Below are positions 8,150 to 17,308 of a stretch of DNA of 64,000 nucleotides, in pieces. Both the position numbers and the translations under genes were made by a program. The notes under the pieces were generated by a model. It made no database searches. It saw nothing but the letters and a program-made list of their open reading frames with translations, and was not told where the DNA came from. How positions within the stretch are numbered: position 1 is the stretch's first letter; every line of letters begins with the position of its first letter. The DNA is from Ruminococcus sp. FMBCY1 (GTDB taxonomy: Bacteria; Bacillota; Clostridia; Oscillospirales; Acutalibacteraceae): NCBI RefSeq assembly GCF_023921805.1, contig NZ_CP074197.1, forward strand, positions 2,232,001-2,296,000, written 5' to 3'.

Positions 8150-9879
8150 AAAAATCAGTAGTAAGAAGAGTTTTAAAATATATAAAACCATACAAAGGAT
8201 TGCTTGCACTTGCTATTTTAAGTGCGATTATAAGCGTTTCGCTTACTCTTTATATTCCTGTACTTACAGGTAATGCCATTGATAATATTATAGATAAAGG
8301 CAATGTTAATTTTGAAAATGTACTTCAAATAATTATTTATATAGCCGTCGGTGTTGCCGGTGTTGCGATTTTTCAGTGGACTATGACTTATTTTACAAAT
8401 GTAATTTCATACAAAACAGTAAGAGATTTAAGAAGAGATGTTTTCTGTAAATTTAACGATGTGCCGCTATCGTACATTGACACACACTCGCACGGTGACC
8501 TTATCAGCCGAGTAATCAATGATGTTGATGCCGTAGGCGACGGCCTTTCACAGATGTTTTTGCAGTTGTTCTCGGGTATTGTTACAATTCTCGGAACAAT
8601 GGTATTTATGTTTATAATTGACTGGAGAATTGCTCTTGCGGTAATTATCCTTACTCCGCTTTCGTTATTTGTGGCTGCTTTTATAGGTAAAATGACACAT
8701 AACCGTTTTGCAAGACAACAGCAGTTGCAGGGCGATATTTCCTCATATGTTGAGGAATATGTGGGCAATCAGCGAATTGTAAAGGCTTTTTCATATGAAG
8801 ACAGAGCTTTTGAAAATTTTGAAAAATACAACCAAGAACTTTACACGGTAGGCTTTAAAGCACAGTTTGCAGGTGCTCTTGCTAACCCGAGCACACGATT
8901 TGTAAATGCAACGGTGTATGCGGCTGTCGGTATATTCGGTGCAATTACAGCAATTGCAGGCACACTTTCGGTCGGACAGCTTTCGTGTTTTTTAACCTAT
9001 GCAAACCAATATACAAAGCCGTTCAACGAAGTAACGGGCGTGCTTACGCAGTTGCAGACAGCTATTGCGGCGGCGGGAAGAGTATTTGATGTGCTTGACG
9101 CCGAAGACGAACCGAAAGATAAGCCTGATTCAATTAAAGTTGAAAATTGCAAAGGTAATGTTAAAATTGAGAATGTCAACTTCTCTTATGTAAAAGACAA
9201 GCCTCTTATTACAAACTTTTCTCTTGATGTAAAGAGCGGAAGTCACATTGCAATTGTAGGACCTACAGGCTGCGGCAAAACAACATTTATAAATCTTCTT
9301 ATGAGATTCTACGATACCGACAGCGGTAAAATATCGGTTGACGGTGTAGATATAAAAGATATGGAGCGTGACGAGCTAAGAAAGCTGTACGGAATGGTTT
9401 TGCAGGACAGCTGGTTGTTCTGCGGCACTATTATGGAAAATCTTAAGTACGGCAATCCGAACGCTACAGACGAAGAAGTTATTGAGGCTGCAAAGGCGGC
9501 ATATGCGCACAGCTTTATAAGAAGAATGCCTGATGGTTATGACACTATGATTTCAGAGGGCGGCGGTAACCTTTCGCAGGGACAAAAGCAGCTGCTCTGT
9601 ATAGCAAGAGCAATGCTTTCCAATCCGACAATGCTTATTCTCGACGAGGCTACTTCGTCTATTGATACACTTACGGAAATTCGTGTTCAAAAAGCCTTTG
9701 CAAAGATTATGCAGGGCAGAACAAGCTTTGTTGTTGCACACAGACTTTCTACGATTAAGGAAAGCGATGTTATTCTTGTTATGCGTGACGGTAATATCAT
9801 TGAGCAGGGCACTCACGAAGAATTGCTTGCAAAGGGCGGTTTCTATAAGAAACTTTACGAAAGCCAATTTGCAAAGTAA
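8146..9879 (+). CDS. ABC exporter half-transporter, catalytic-site subunit
   Basis: A 577-residue partner of the preceding subunit: six transmembrane helices, then a nucleotide-binding domain with Walker A GPTGCGKTT, signature LSQGQKQ, Walker B LILDEATSS with the catalytic Glu, and switch histidine in VVAHRLSTI. It starts at TTG (8146-8148) overlapping the upstream TGA, with GGAGG a few bases before. Pairing a canonical and a degenerate subunit predicts a heterodimer with one hydrolytically competent site. The substrate is not evident. Confidence 0.92.
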   Translation: MKKSVVRRVLKYIKPYKGLLALAILSAIISVSLTLYIPVLTGNAIDNIIDKGNVNFENVLQIIIYIAVGVAGVAIFQWTMTYFTNVISYKTVRDLRRDVFCKFNDVPLSYIDTHSHGDLISRVINDVDAVGDGLSQMFLQLFSGIVTILGTMVFMFIIDWRIALAVIILTPLSLFVAAFIGKMTHNRFARQQQLQGDISSYVEEYVGNQRIVKAFSYEDRAFENFEKYNQELYTVGFKAQFAGALANPSTRFVNATVYAAVGIFGAITAIAGTLSVGQLSCFLTYANQYTKPFNEVTGVLTQLQTAIAAAGRVFDVLDAEDEPKDKPDSIKVENCKGNVKIENVNFSYVKDKPLITNFSLDVKSGSHIAIVGPTGCGKTTFINLLMRFYDTDSGKISVDGVDIKDMERDELRKLYGMVLQDSWLFCGTIMENLKYGNPNATDEEVIEAAKAAYAHSFIRRMPDGYDTMISEGGGNLSQGQKQLLCIARAMLSNPTMLILDEATSSIDTLTEIRVQKAFAKIMQGRTSFVVAHRLSTIKESDVILVMRDGNIIEQGTHEELLAKGGFYKKLYESQFAK

Positions 9880-9997
9880 AACGGTGTCACTGAGTGACAC
9901 AATTATAAAAAACTATATATTATCAGGTTAAAATACTTGGAACAAATGTTTTGAATTTGTAACCTTTTTGCTTATAAAGGTTACAACAAAGCTCTTA

Positions 9998-10046
9998 AGA
10001 GTCGCAAAAATCCCAGATTTTATGGAGGTTTTGCGGCTCTTTTTTG
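9998..10046 (+). terminator. Terminator downstream of the ABC exporter operon
   Basis: A 12-bp stem (9998-10009 with 10029-10040, one G-U pair) is followed by a run of T. The 393-nt gap 9880-10272 also holds a short dyad, GTGTCACTGAGTGACAC, at 9884-9900, then this terminator, then AT-rich DNA up to the mraZ promoter. Confidence 0.85.
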
Positions 10047-10157
10047 TATTATAATTTCGCTTGAGAATTATAAATTAAAATAAGGTAAAAATAATTTCAA
10101 ATCTGAAAAATATTACTTAGGTTTGTAAATTTTATTTCATTTTGTGCTATATTTATC

Positions 10158-10186
10158 TTGATTTTTATCAGCTGATGGGGTATAAT
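10158..10186 (+). promoter_or_regulatory. Promoter of the dcw cluster
   Basis: TTGATT (10158-10163), a 17-nt spacer and a perfect TATAAT (10181-10186). The start is predicted near 10193. Confidence 0.75.
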
Positions 10187-10196
10187 GATAGCAAAC

Positions 10197-10220
10197 GGTG
10201 GCATAAGGTGTCATTTAGTG
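10197..10220 (+). promoter_or_regulatory. Candidate MraZ-binding direct repeats
   Basis: GGTG at 10197, GGTG at 10207 and AGTG at 10217 form three short repeats at an exact 10-nt period, right after the predicted start point. Known MraZ operators are G-rich short direct repeats at 10-nt intervals in the mraZ promoter region, where MraZ represses its own operon. Confidence 0.5.
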
Positions 10221-10272
10221 ACTGAATGATACTCAAAAAACCGAAATTCAGTTCTAAACGGAGGTGGGCAAA

Positions 10273-10695
10273 ATGTTTTCCGGAATGTCTAATAATTCAA
10301 TCGATGCAAAAGGACGAGTTGTTTTGCCTGCAAAATTCCGTGACGAACTCGGAGAAACCTTTTATGTAGCACAGGGATTTGGCACTCCTTGTATTCAGGT
10401 TATGTCTAAGGAAGTTTTTGAGCATTTCTGTTCACAGATTATGCAGCTGCCCGCTAACAAAGCTATGATTCTCCAATATACTTTTACGGCAACCGCTGTT
10501 GAAGTATCGCCTAATTCACAGGGCAGAGTTCAGCTTCCGCAAACTTTAAGGGAGAACGCAAAGCTTGACAGCGATGCTCTTGTAATCGGTCTTAATAATC
10601 GTATTGAGATTTGGAGCAAGTCAGTGTTTGAGGATTATGTAAATTCACAGAAGGAACAGCTTGCCGACGCAGTTGGCAGCCTTTCATTCGGATAA
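10273..10695 (+). CDS. mraZ: Transcriptional regulator MraZ
   Basis: A 140-residue MraZ with two AbrB-like beta-hairpin repeats (about 5-45 and 75-120), each with the DxxGRxxLP signature: DAKGRVVLPAKFR and NSQGRVQLPQTLR. The family forms a ring-shaped DNA-binding oligomer that represses the dcw operon. A GTG at 10264 is in frame but lies within the GGAGGTG ribosome site, so the ATG at 10273 is the start. It leads the cluster, and the 10-nt spaced repeats upstream fit autoregulation. Confidence 0.95.
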   Translation: MFSGMSNNSIDAKGRVVLPAKFRDELGETFYVAQGFGTPCIQVMSKEVFEHFCSQIMQLPANKAMILQYTFTATAVEVSPNSQGRVQLPQTLRENAKLDSDALVIGLNNRIEIWSKSVFEDYVNSQKEQLADAVGSLSFG

Positions 10696-10705
10696 GGAGC
10701 AAGCT

Positions 10706-11629
10706 ATGGAATTTAATCATATTCCCGTCCTGCTCAATGAAACCATCGAAGGGCTTAATATTAAAGAAAACGGCATTTATGCCGATGGTACTGCAGGCGG
10801 TGGGGGACACAGCAGTGAGATTCTAAAACACCTTACTACAGGTAAACTTATCTCAATTGACCGTGATCCCGATGCTATCCAAACGCTTACAAAGCGTTTT
10901 TGCAAAAATGAAAATTCAATAATCATAAAGGGCAACTTTGCAGACATTGCCGAGCTTTTAAAGCAAAGAGGCGTTGGCAGACTTGATGGGGTTATGCTTG
11001 ACATCGGTGTTTCTTCTCATCAGCTTGACACAGCCGAACGGGGATTTTCTTTTCACGAGGATGCTCCTCTTGATATGAGAATGAGCCAAAGCGGTACAAC
11101 AGCCGCAGATTTGGTAAATTCGCTTCCTTTTGAAGAATTACGCAGAATTATTTACACCTACGGTGAAGAAAAATTTGCGGATTCCATTGCAAAGGGTATT
11201 GTGAAAGCGAGAGAAGAAAAGAAAATTGAAACTACCTTACAGCTTGCCGAGATTATCAAACAGAATGTTCCGCAGAAAGTGCGAAGAGAAGGACATCCTG
11301 CAAGAAAAACATTTCAGGCTATAAGAATAGCGGTAAATGACGAACTCGGAGCACTTAACAGAGGTCTTGACGGAGCGTTTGAAATGCTCGGTTCGGGCGG
11401 AAGGCTTGCGGTTATTACATTCCATTCGCTTGAGGACAGAATTGTTAAGCAAAAAATGGCGTCATGGTGTAAGGGATGTACTTGCCCGAAAGATTTTCCG
11501 GTGTGCGTATGTGGCAATAAGCCCAAGGCAAAACTTATTACCAGAAAACCGATTTGTGCAAATGGGACAGAATTGGAATTAAATCCCAGGGCGAGAAGTG
11601 CAAAGTTGAGAATATGCGAAAAAATATAG
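10706..11629 (+). CDS. rsmH: 16S rRNA (cytosine(1402)-N4)-methyltransferase RsmH
   Basis: A 307-residue methyltransferase. The SAM-binding loop is DGTAGGGGHS (about residue 25-34). The catalytic region DIGVSSHQLDTAERGFSF and the GRLAVITFHSLEDRIVK motif are typical of the family, as is the C-terminal Cys cluster. It N4-methylates C1402 in the ribosomal P site. The start is the ATG at 10706 after AAGGAG; a longer frame from 10661 would overlap mraZ and lacks a ribosome site. It lies 10 nt after mraZ. Confidence 0.97.
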   Translation: MEFNHIPVLLNETIEGLNIKENGIYADGTAGGGGHSSEILKHLTTGKLISIDRDPDAIQTLTKRFCKNENSIIIKGNFADIAELLKQRGVGRLDGVMLDIGVSSHQLDTAERGFSFHEDAPLDMRMSQSGTTAADLVNSLPFEELRRIIYTYGEEKFADSIAKGIVKAREEKKIETTLQLAEIIKQNVPQKVRREGHPARKTFQAIRIAVNDELGALNRGLDGAFEMLGSGGRLAVITFHSLEDRIVKQKMASWCKGCTCPKDFPVCVCGNKPKAKLITRKPICANGTELELNPRARSAKLRICEKI

Positions 11630-11681
11630 TTTTTTCTTTGGTAGCTATGGACAAATGAGCTAAATTGTAGTAAAATATAAC

Positions 11682-11726
11682 AAAGCTGTAAATAAGGTTA
11701 CAGATACTATTAGTAGTAGCTTTTTT
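11682..11726 (+). terminator. Weak terminator or attenuator between rsmH and ftsL
   Basis: AAAGCT (11682-11687) pairs with AGCTTT (from 11718) and runs into TTTTTT. An alternative inner hairpin, CTGTAA/TTACAG (11686-11703), would compete with it. The two structures are mutually exclusive because they share CT. The 273-nt gap holds nothing else clear. Confidence 0.35.
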
Positions 11727-11902
11727 ATACTGCAATTACTATATGTACGCATAATATAGGACTTTAAAGACGATTTATCGTGCTTTAAATACGTATAATT
11801 CTTTTAAAATGTTAAATTTGTGAAATATTTTGCTCGTTTTGAAAAATGAGTATATTGTGTGTTTTATTATAAATGATATCGGAAAGGCACAGGGTGCAGA
11901 AT

Positions 11903-12439
11903 ATGGCATATGAAAACAGAAACGCAGCTTATGATTTGAGTCTTTTTGACCAGGCTTCAGCAGCTCCTTTGCCAAAGCGTGACGAAGAAGTAGAAAAGGT
12001 AAAAGAACCTAAGAAAAAGACCGGTAAAAAAGTAATTTCTCTGCCGGAAGAGGAATTACATAAAATCAGAAAGCGCAGACACAATCCGCTTAAGGTTGCA
12101 CTCGGTACAATCGGCGGTGCAGCTGTTGCAATGATTATTGCAACAATTATTGTGGGACAGGTAAGAATCACAGAACTTAATCAGCAGATTATTACCGCAA
12201 AAGAAACACTCTCAAATGCACAGAGTGTTTATACACAGACAGAAATGAGCTTGCAGGCAAAGCTTAGCTCATCAGACATTGAAAAATATGCCGAAAACCA
12301 GCTTGGTTTGACCAAAGCATCAAGTTCTCAGCAAGAATTTGTTTCACTATCGGGTGGAGATAAGGCAGAGGTTACTTCTCCGGAAAGTGAAAACCTCTTT
12401 ACTCAGTTTATCAGCTCAATAGCAAATCTTTGGTCATAA
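11903..12439 (+). CDS. ftsL: FtsL-like cell division protein
   Basis: A 178-residue bitopic protein in the usual ftsL place between rsmH and the division PBP. The N-terminal 65 residues are cytosolic and Lys/Glu-rich. One transmembrane helix follows at about 70-92, then a heptad-like coiled coil (ITELNQQIITAKETLSNAQ...) and an ENQLGL motif typical of FtsL/DivIC-type proteins. FtsL bridges FtsQ/DivIB, DivIC and the FtsWI synthase. The family is very divergent, so the name rests on topology and context. The ATG at 11903 is preferred over 11873, which has no ribosome site. Confidence 0.75.
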   Translation: MAYENRNAAYDLSLFDQASAAPLPKRDEEVEKVKEPKKKTGKKVISLPEEELHKIRKRRHNPLKVALGTIGGAAVAMIIATIIVGQVRITELNQQIITAKETLSNAQSVYTQTEMSLQAKLSSSDIEKYAENQLGLTKASSSQQEFVSLSGGDKAEVTSPESENLFTQFISSIANLWS

Positions 12440-12477
12440 CATAACGGCAAACTTAATACAAATGTTATGGAGGAATA

Positions 12478-12507
12478 AGAGTTAAGACTGTGTCTTGGCT
12501 CTTTTTT
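12478..12507 (+). terminator. Terminator or attenuator between ftsL and the PBP gene
   Basis: An 11-bp stem (12478-12488 with 12492-12502, two G-U pairs, 3-nt loop) is followed by TTTTT. It has a complete Rho-independent shape despite lying inside the dcw cluster. Confidence 0.65.
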
Positions 12508-12577
12508 CGGTATAGAACAGTTATTGTAAAATATTTACATTTTTATAAGGCTATTGCGGTTGAAAGGAGAAATTTTG

Positions 12578-14848
12578 TTGGAGAAAAACGATTTTACTAA
12601 AAAAGAAAAGAAAAAGAAGGCCGCAAAGGGTCCTAATCAGCGCCTAAGACACAGAACGGCAGTTCTTATTGTACTTATTCTTGTTATCGGTTTTGGCGCA
12701 ATTGTTGCAAGACTCGGTTATCTTACCACTATACAGAGCGGAAAATTGCAGCAGGCTGCGGTTGAACAACAGCTTATGGACAGAAAACTCCCCGCAAAGC
12801 GTGGTACGATTTATGATTCAAACGGCAAGGTACTTGCGGAAAGTGCATCTGTATGGCAGGTAGTTATGTCGCCTGCGAATATAGATACCGATAAGCAGAG
12901 AGAGGCTGTTGCTTCCGGTCTTTCTGAAATTCTCGGACTTGATAAGGCAGATTTGCTTGAAAAGACAAAGCAGAACAGCTACTATGTAGTTGTAAAGCGT
13001 AAGATTGAATCTGATACAAGAACAAAAATTCTTGAACTTATCGATAAACTTAAGAAAGACTACGACTGCAGCGATTATGCGGTACAGCTGCAGGATGACT
13101 ACAAAAGATATTACCCGAATAACGACCTTGCGTCTAATGTAATTGGATTTACAGGCAGCGATGAACAGGGTCTTGAGGGTATTGAGTATGAGTACGATAC
13201 TTATCTTAAAGGTACAGCGGGCAGAATCGTAACCGCCAAAAACTCAATAGGTACTGAAATGCCTTTTCAATATGAGCAGAATGTTGCAGCTAAGGACGGT
13301 AATAACCTTTATCTTACAATCGACTCAACAATTCAGTCTATTTGTGAAAAATATATGGCACAGGGTATCATTGATAATGATGTTCTTAACAAAGGCGTAT
13401 GTATATTGATGGATGTAAATACAGGCGCTATTCTGGCTATGGTTACGGCAAACGGTTATGACCTTAACAATCCTTATCAGCTTTCAGACGAAGAACAGAA
13501 AAAAATAGACGCTCTTCCCGAAAATGAACAGGATGCAGCGGAAAGTGCGGCTTTGTCAGCAATGTGGCGTAATAAGGCTGTTGCCGATACTTACGAGCCG
13601 GGTTCTGTATTTAAAATGTGTACAGCGTCAATGGTTCTTGAAGAAGGTCTTGTAAATCCGGACACAAGTACATTTTATTGTGCGGGTTCAATGACAATCG
13701 CTGATGCCGATCCTATTCATTGTCATAACCTTGCAGGCCACGGCACACAAAGCTTTACAGAGGCAATAGTAAACTCTTGTAACCCTGCTTTTATGCAGAT
13801 GGGACAGTTGCTTGGCATTAACAAATATACACAGTATTATAAAGCATTCGGTTTTGCGGACAAAACAGGAATTGACCTTCCCGGTGAGGCTGATGACCAG
13901 TTCTTTACAGATATGGATGAAGTTGACCTTGCGGTAGGTTCATTCGGTCAGAACTTTAAAATCACACCTATTCAGATGATTACAGCTTGTGCCGCTGTTG
14001 CAAACGGCGGTTATGTACTCCAGCCTTATGTGGTTTCAAAAATCACAGATTCAGATGGCAATGTGGTAAAAACCGTTGAAAAGACAGTTAAGCGCCAGGC
14101 TGTTTCAAAAGAAACATCTGATAAGATGAACGAAATTCTTGAATACAACACATCAACTGCAGGTTCGACTTCGGGTTATGTTGCCGGTTATCGTGTAGCA
14201 GGTAAGACAGGTACTTCCGAGAAAAAGGGTGGGGAAATAATCAGTAACTATAAGGAAGACTATATTGCATCTTTCTGCGGATACGCTCCTGCCGATGACC
14301 CTCAGGTTGCTATGCTTGTATTCTTTGATACACCAAACGGTGCTTCATACTACGGTTCTCAGGTAGCATCTCCTGTATTTATCAATATTATGACAGAGGT
14401 TCTTCCTTATCTTGACATTAAAACAAGCTACTCGGATGACGAGCTTGAGTATATTGATACAGTAGCCGGTTCTTATGTTGGACTTTCAGTATCCGAGGCT
14501 ACAACAAATGCAGAAAATGACGGCTTTACAGTTACTGTAAAGGGCGAGGGCAATAATGTTATTTCTCAGATCCCTGCTCCGTCATCACAGATACCTAACG
14601 GCGGCAACATTGTGCTTTACACAGATGAGGCAAGTACAGCCGAAAAAGTAACAGTACCGAAGCTTGTGGGATATTCGGTTTCTGAGGTAAATGCCGTTGC
14701 AAGCTCATACGGACTTAATGTAAGCCTTGTGGGTGCGGCATCGGGCAGTGTAGTAAGTACATCACAGGATATAGCAGAGGGCACTATGGTAAGCGAAGGC
14801 TCACTTATTACCGTAACCTTCAGTTCGTCGGTGAGTGTGAACGATTAA
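12578..14848 (+). CDS. Division/sporulation transpeptidase (PBP2b/FtsI/SpoVD-like) with PASTA domains
   Basis: A 756-residue class B penicillin-binding protein that cross-links septal or cortex peptidoglycan with FtsW/SpoVE. It has a basic N-terminus, one membrane anchor (about 28-50), a dimerisation domain with RGTIYDSNGKVLAES, and the transpeptidase domain with Ser343 in GSVFK, Ser400 in SCN and Lys543 in KTGTS. Two PASTA repeats (about 630-690 and 690-756) close the chain. PASTA domains are known in SpoVD and PBP2x. Translation most likely starts at the TTG at 12578, 8 nt after AGGAG; another TTG at 12575 is possible. SpoVD versus FtsI cannot be separated by sequence alone. Confidence 0.93.
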   Translation: MEKNDFTKKEKKKKAAKGPNQRLRHRTAVLIVLILVIGFGAIVARLGYLTTIQSGKLQQAAVEQQLMDRKLPAKRGTIYDSNGKVLAESASVWQVVMSPANIDTDKQREAVASGLSEILGLDKADLLEKTKQNSYYVVVKRKIESDTRTKILELIDKLKKDYDCSDYAVQLQDDYKRYYPNNDLASNVIGFTGSDEQGLEGIEYEYDTYLKGTAGRIVTAKNSIGTEMPFQYEQNVAAKDGNNLYLTIDSTIQSICEKYMAQGIIDNDVLNKGVCILMDVNTGAILAMVTANGYDLNNPYQLSDEEQKKIDALPENEQDAAESAALSAMWRNKAVADTYEPGSVFKMCTASMVLEEGLVNPDTSTFYCAGSMTIADADPIHCHNLAGHGTQSFTEAIVNSCNPAFMQMGQLLGINKYTQYYKAFGFADKTGIDLPGEADDQFFTDMDEVDLAVGSFGQNFKITPIQMITACAAVANGGYVLQPYVVSKITDSDGNVVKTVEKTVKRQAVSKETSDKMNEILEYNTSTAGSTSGYVAGYRVAGKTGTSEKKGGEIISNYKEDYIASFCGYAPADDPQVAMLVFFDTPNGASYYGSQVASPVFINIMTEVLPYLDIKTSYSDDELEYIDTVAGSYVGLSVSEATTNAENDGFTVTVKGEGNNVISQIPAPSSQIPNGGNIVLYTDEASTAEKVTVPKLVGYSVSEVNAVASSYGLNVSLVGAASGSVVSTSQDIAEGTMVSEGSLITVTFSSSVSVND

Positions 14849-14890
14849 AATTTGCGGTTCAGAGGGGACTGCAATGTTAAATAAACCATT

Positions 14891-14923
14891 GGGCAGGGCT
14901 TTGATTATTCAAGCCCTTTGCCC
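14891..14923 (+). other. Intercistronic hairpin before mraY
   Basis: GGGCA plus GGGCTT pair with AAGCCC plus TGCCC around a TT bulge and a 9-nt loop. No U-run follows, so it is more likely a processing or stability element than a terminator. Confidence 0.5.
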
Positions 14924-14944
14924 GTATGAAAGGAACGATAATTA

Positions 14945-15976
14945 ATGGTATATGGAATTTGGACTTTTGCAGCGGCTATCGTTGCATTTATTATTTCTGC
15001 GGTTGCGGGTGCATTTTTAATTCCAATGCTTCGCAAACTTCACTTTGGTCAGACTATTCTTGAAGACGGCCCTAAGTGGCATAAGAAAAAACAGGGTACT
15101 CCGATTATGGGCGGTTTTATGTTTATTATAGCTATTACAGCCGTTACATTAATAAGCACAATTGTATATATGTGCATCGGTAAGAATTTCATAAACCTTT
15201 ATTTTGCGGATATTAATAAAGAAACCGTAATGATATTTGCGGGACTTTTCCTTGCCCTTGCAAACGGTGCTATCGGTTTCATTGATGACTACACCAAGGT
15301 AGTAAAAAAGCGTAATTTAGGTTTGACAGCAAAGCAAAAACTTATTTTACAGTTTGCCGCCGCTATTGTTTATATTATTATTCTTGCAGTTGCAGGCTGC
15401 GGCACTGCAACAACAATTCCTTTTGTTGGCAGAGTTGACCTCGGATTTTTCTACTACATTATTTCGGCAATTGTAATTGTCGGCATTGTCAATGCGGTAA
15501 ATCTTACCGACGGCGTAGACGGTCTTGACGGTTCAATTACATTTTTTGTATGTATAAGCTTTATGGTAATAGCATGTATGATGAGCGCTCTCGGTGTAAC
15601 AGCGTGGAGTGCGGCATCGGCAGGTGCTTGCCTTGGTTTCCTTGTTTGGAACTTCCACCCTGCAAAGGTATTTATGGGCGATACAGGTTCACTTTTCCTC
15701 GGCGGACTTGTATGTGCAATAGCTTTTGCTGTTGATATGCCTATACTTCTTCTTCCGATAGGTATTGTTTACCTTTGTGAGATGTTCTCTGTTATTTTAC
15801 AGGTTAGCTACTTTAAGGCTACCCACGGCAAAAGATTATTTAAGATGAGCCCTATTCACCATCATTTTGAGATGTGTGGCTGGAGCGAGGTTAAGATAGT
15901 AAGCGTATTCAGCATTGTAACAGCAATATTCGGCGTGATTTCTGCGTTGATTGTTTACTTTGGTGTAGTTGCTTAA
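14945..15976 (+). CDS. mraY: Phospho-N-acetylmuramoyl-pentapeptide transferase MraY
   Basis: A 343-residue polytopic enzyme with about ten helices that makes lipid I from UDP-MurNAc-pentapeptide and undecaprenyl phosphate. Family hallmarks are GPKWHKKKQGTPIMGG, the DDYTK aspartate pair, NLTDGVDGLDG, the FMGDTGSL magnesium site and the HHHFE motif near the C-terminus. A GAAAGGA site precedes the ATG. It lies between the PBP and ftsW. Confidence 0.98.
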   Translation: MVYGIWTFAAAIVAFIISAVAGAFLIPMLRKLHFGQTILEDGPKWHKKKQGTPIMGGFMFIIAITAVTLISTIVYMCIGKNFINLYFADINKETVMIFAGLFLALANGAIGFIDDYTKVVKKRNLGLTAKQKLILQFAAAIVYIIILAVAGCGTATTIPFVGRVDLGFFYYIISAIVIVGIVNAVNLTDGVDGLDGSITFFVCISFMVIACMMSALGVTAWSAASAGACLGFLVWNFHPAKVFMGDTGSLFLGGLVCAIAFAVDMPILLLPIGIVYLCEMFSVILQVSYFKATHGKRLFKMSPIHHHFEMCGWSEVKIVSVFSIVTAIFGVISALIVYFGVVA

Positions 15977-16009
15977 TTTATTTTTTCAGACTGACGGGAG
16001 GTTTTGCGA

Positions 16010-17290
16010 ATGGCTCCGTATCTGAATATGATACTCAAGGCTGATATAAACAGAATATATGACGAGAAATATCTTGAAGCAGAGCAGGCTAAGAAAGAGA
16101 AATTCTTTAACGCTCCTAAAAAGAATTCCGCAAATTCTACAGGTAAAAAGCGCAGAAGAAAGCCGGGTTGGATTACAACGGGTATGGGTATAGATTTGCC
16201 GTTCTGCATTATTATTCTTGTGTTGCTTACAATAGGCTTGATTATGATGTTTTCGGCAAGTTACCCGGTCGCATACTATAGCCTTGGCAACAGTTACTAC
16301 TACCTTGTAAGACAGTTGATTTTTGCCGCTATCGGCGTAGCGTGTATGTTTGGTATTTCGTTTTTTAACTATAATAAGCTGCACAGAGTTGTTCCTCTTA
16401 TTATGGGTATTTCATACCTTGCTTTGATAATTGTACTTATCGTGCCGTCAGGCGAAGCAGGCGTACACCGTTGGATTCCTTTAGGTCCTTTTAATATTCA
16501 GCCGTCAGAGATTGCAAAGTTTTCTACAATACTTTTCTTTGCTCATTGGTGCAGTAAGCATTATGATAAAATGCAGTTGCCGAAATTCAGTGTACTCCCC
16601 GGTATTACAGTATTCGGTACGACTGCAATGTTACTTTTCCTTGAGCCTCACTACTCGGGTATCGTTATTATTGCAATGCTTACCGTCCTTATGCTTTACA
16701 TTGGCGGTATGAAAACAAGATACCTTGCAATAGGCGGTATTATTCTCGGCGCATTGGTAATTGTGCTTGCTATGACAGGCGGACTTACATATGCTATGAG
16801 CCGTATGGACGGTTGGGGACAGTCGCTTGAATACACAACCGAAGATATGTGGCAGACAACATGGCAGACAAGAAACTCACTTTACGCAATCGGTTCCGGC
16901 GGACTTTGGGGTCTCGGACTCGGTCAGTCAAGACAGAAATTCCTTTATTTGCCTGAACCGCAGAACGACTTTATTTTTGCTATTGTAGTTGAGGAACTCG
17001 GACTTGTGGGTGCAGTCCTCATACTTCTTATATTTGCACTTCTTGTATGGAGAGGAATTACACTTTCACTTCGTTCAAAAGATAATTTCGGAAAACTTTT
17101 GGGTATAGGTCTTACTTCACAGATCGGTTTGCAGGTAATACTTAATATTCTTGTAATTACCGACTGGTTGCCTAATACAGGTATCAGCTTGCCGTTCTTC
17201 AGTTACGGCGGCAGTTCGCTTATTATGCTGCTTGCGCAGATGGGACTTGTGCTTTCGGTTTCAAGAACGGCAAACATCGAAAAGCAGTAA
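16010..17290 (+). CDS. ftsW: Peptidoglycan polymerase FtsW/SpoVE (SEDS family)
   Basis: A 426-residue SEDS glycosyltransferase partnering the class B PBP upstream. It has a basic cytosolic start of about 55 residues and roughly ten helices. Family motifs are VHRWIPLGPFNIQPSEIAK, the extracellular catalytic-loop region with RMDGWGQS, LYAIGSGGLWGLGLGQS, PEPQNDFIFAIVVEELG, and NTGISLPFFSYGGSS at the end. GGGAGG with 8-nt spacing supports the ATG at 16010 over a TTG at 16004. The N-terminal extension is longer than in B. subtilis FtsW or SpoVE. Confidence 0.95.
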   Translation: MAPYLNMILKADINRIYDEKYLEAEQAKKEKFFNAPKKNSANSTGKKRRRKPGWITTGMGIDLPFCIIILVLLTIGLIMMFSASYPVAYYSLGNSYYYLVRQLIFAAIGVACMFGISFFNYNKLHRVVPLIMGISYLALIIVLIVPSGEAGVHRWIPLGPFNIQPSEIAKFSTILFFAHWCSKHYDKMQLPKFSVLPGITVFGTTAMLLFLEPHYSGIVIIAMLTVLMLYIGGMKTRYLAIGGIILGALVIVLAMTGGLTYAMSRMDGWGQSLEYTTEDMWQTTWQTRNSLYAIGSGGLWGLGLGQSRQKFLYLPEPQNDFIFAIVVEELGLVGAVLILLIFALLVWRGITLSLRSKDNFGKLLGIGLTSQIGLQVILNILVITDWLPNTGISLPFFSYGGSSLIMLLAQMGLVLSVSRTANIEKQ

Positions 17291-17308
17291 GTGTTTGGAG
17301 GTATATAA

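Noticed and set aside
10141-10272. T-box or other riboswitch in the mraZ leader
   Set aside because: The leader is about 80 nt and holds only the 10-nt repeats and the ribosome site.
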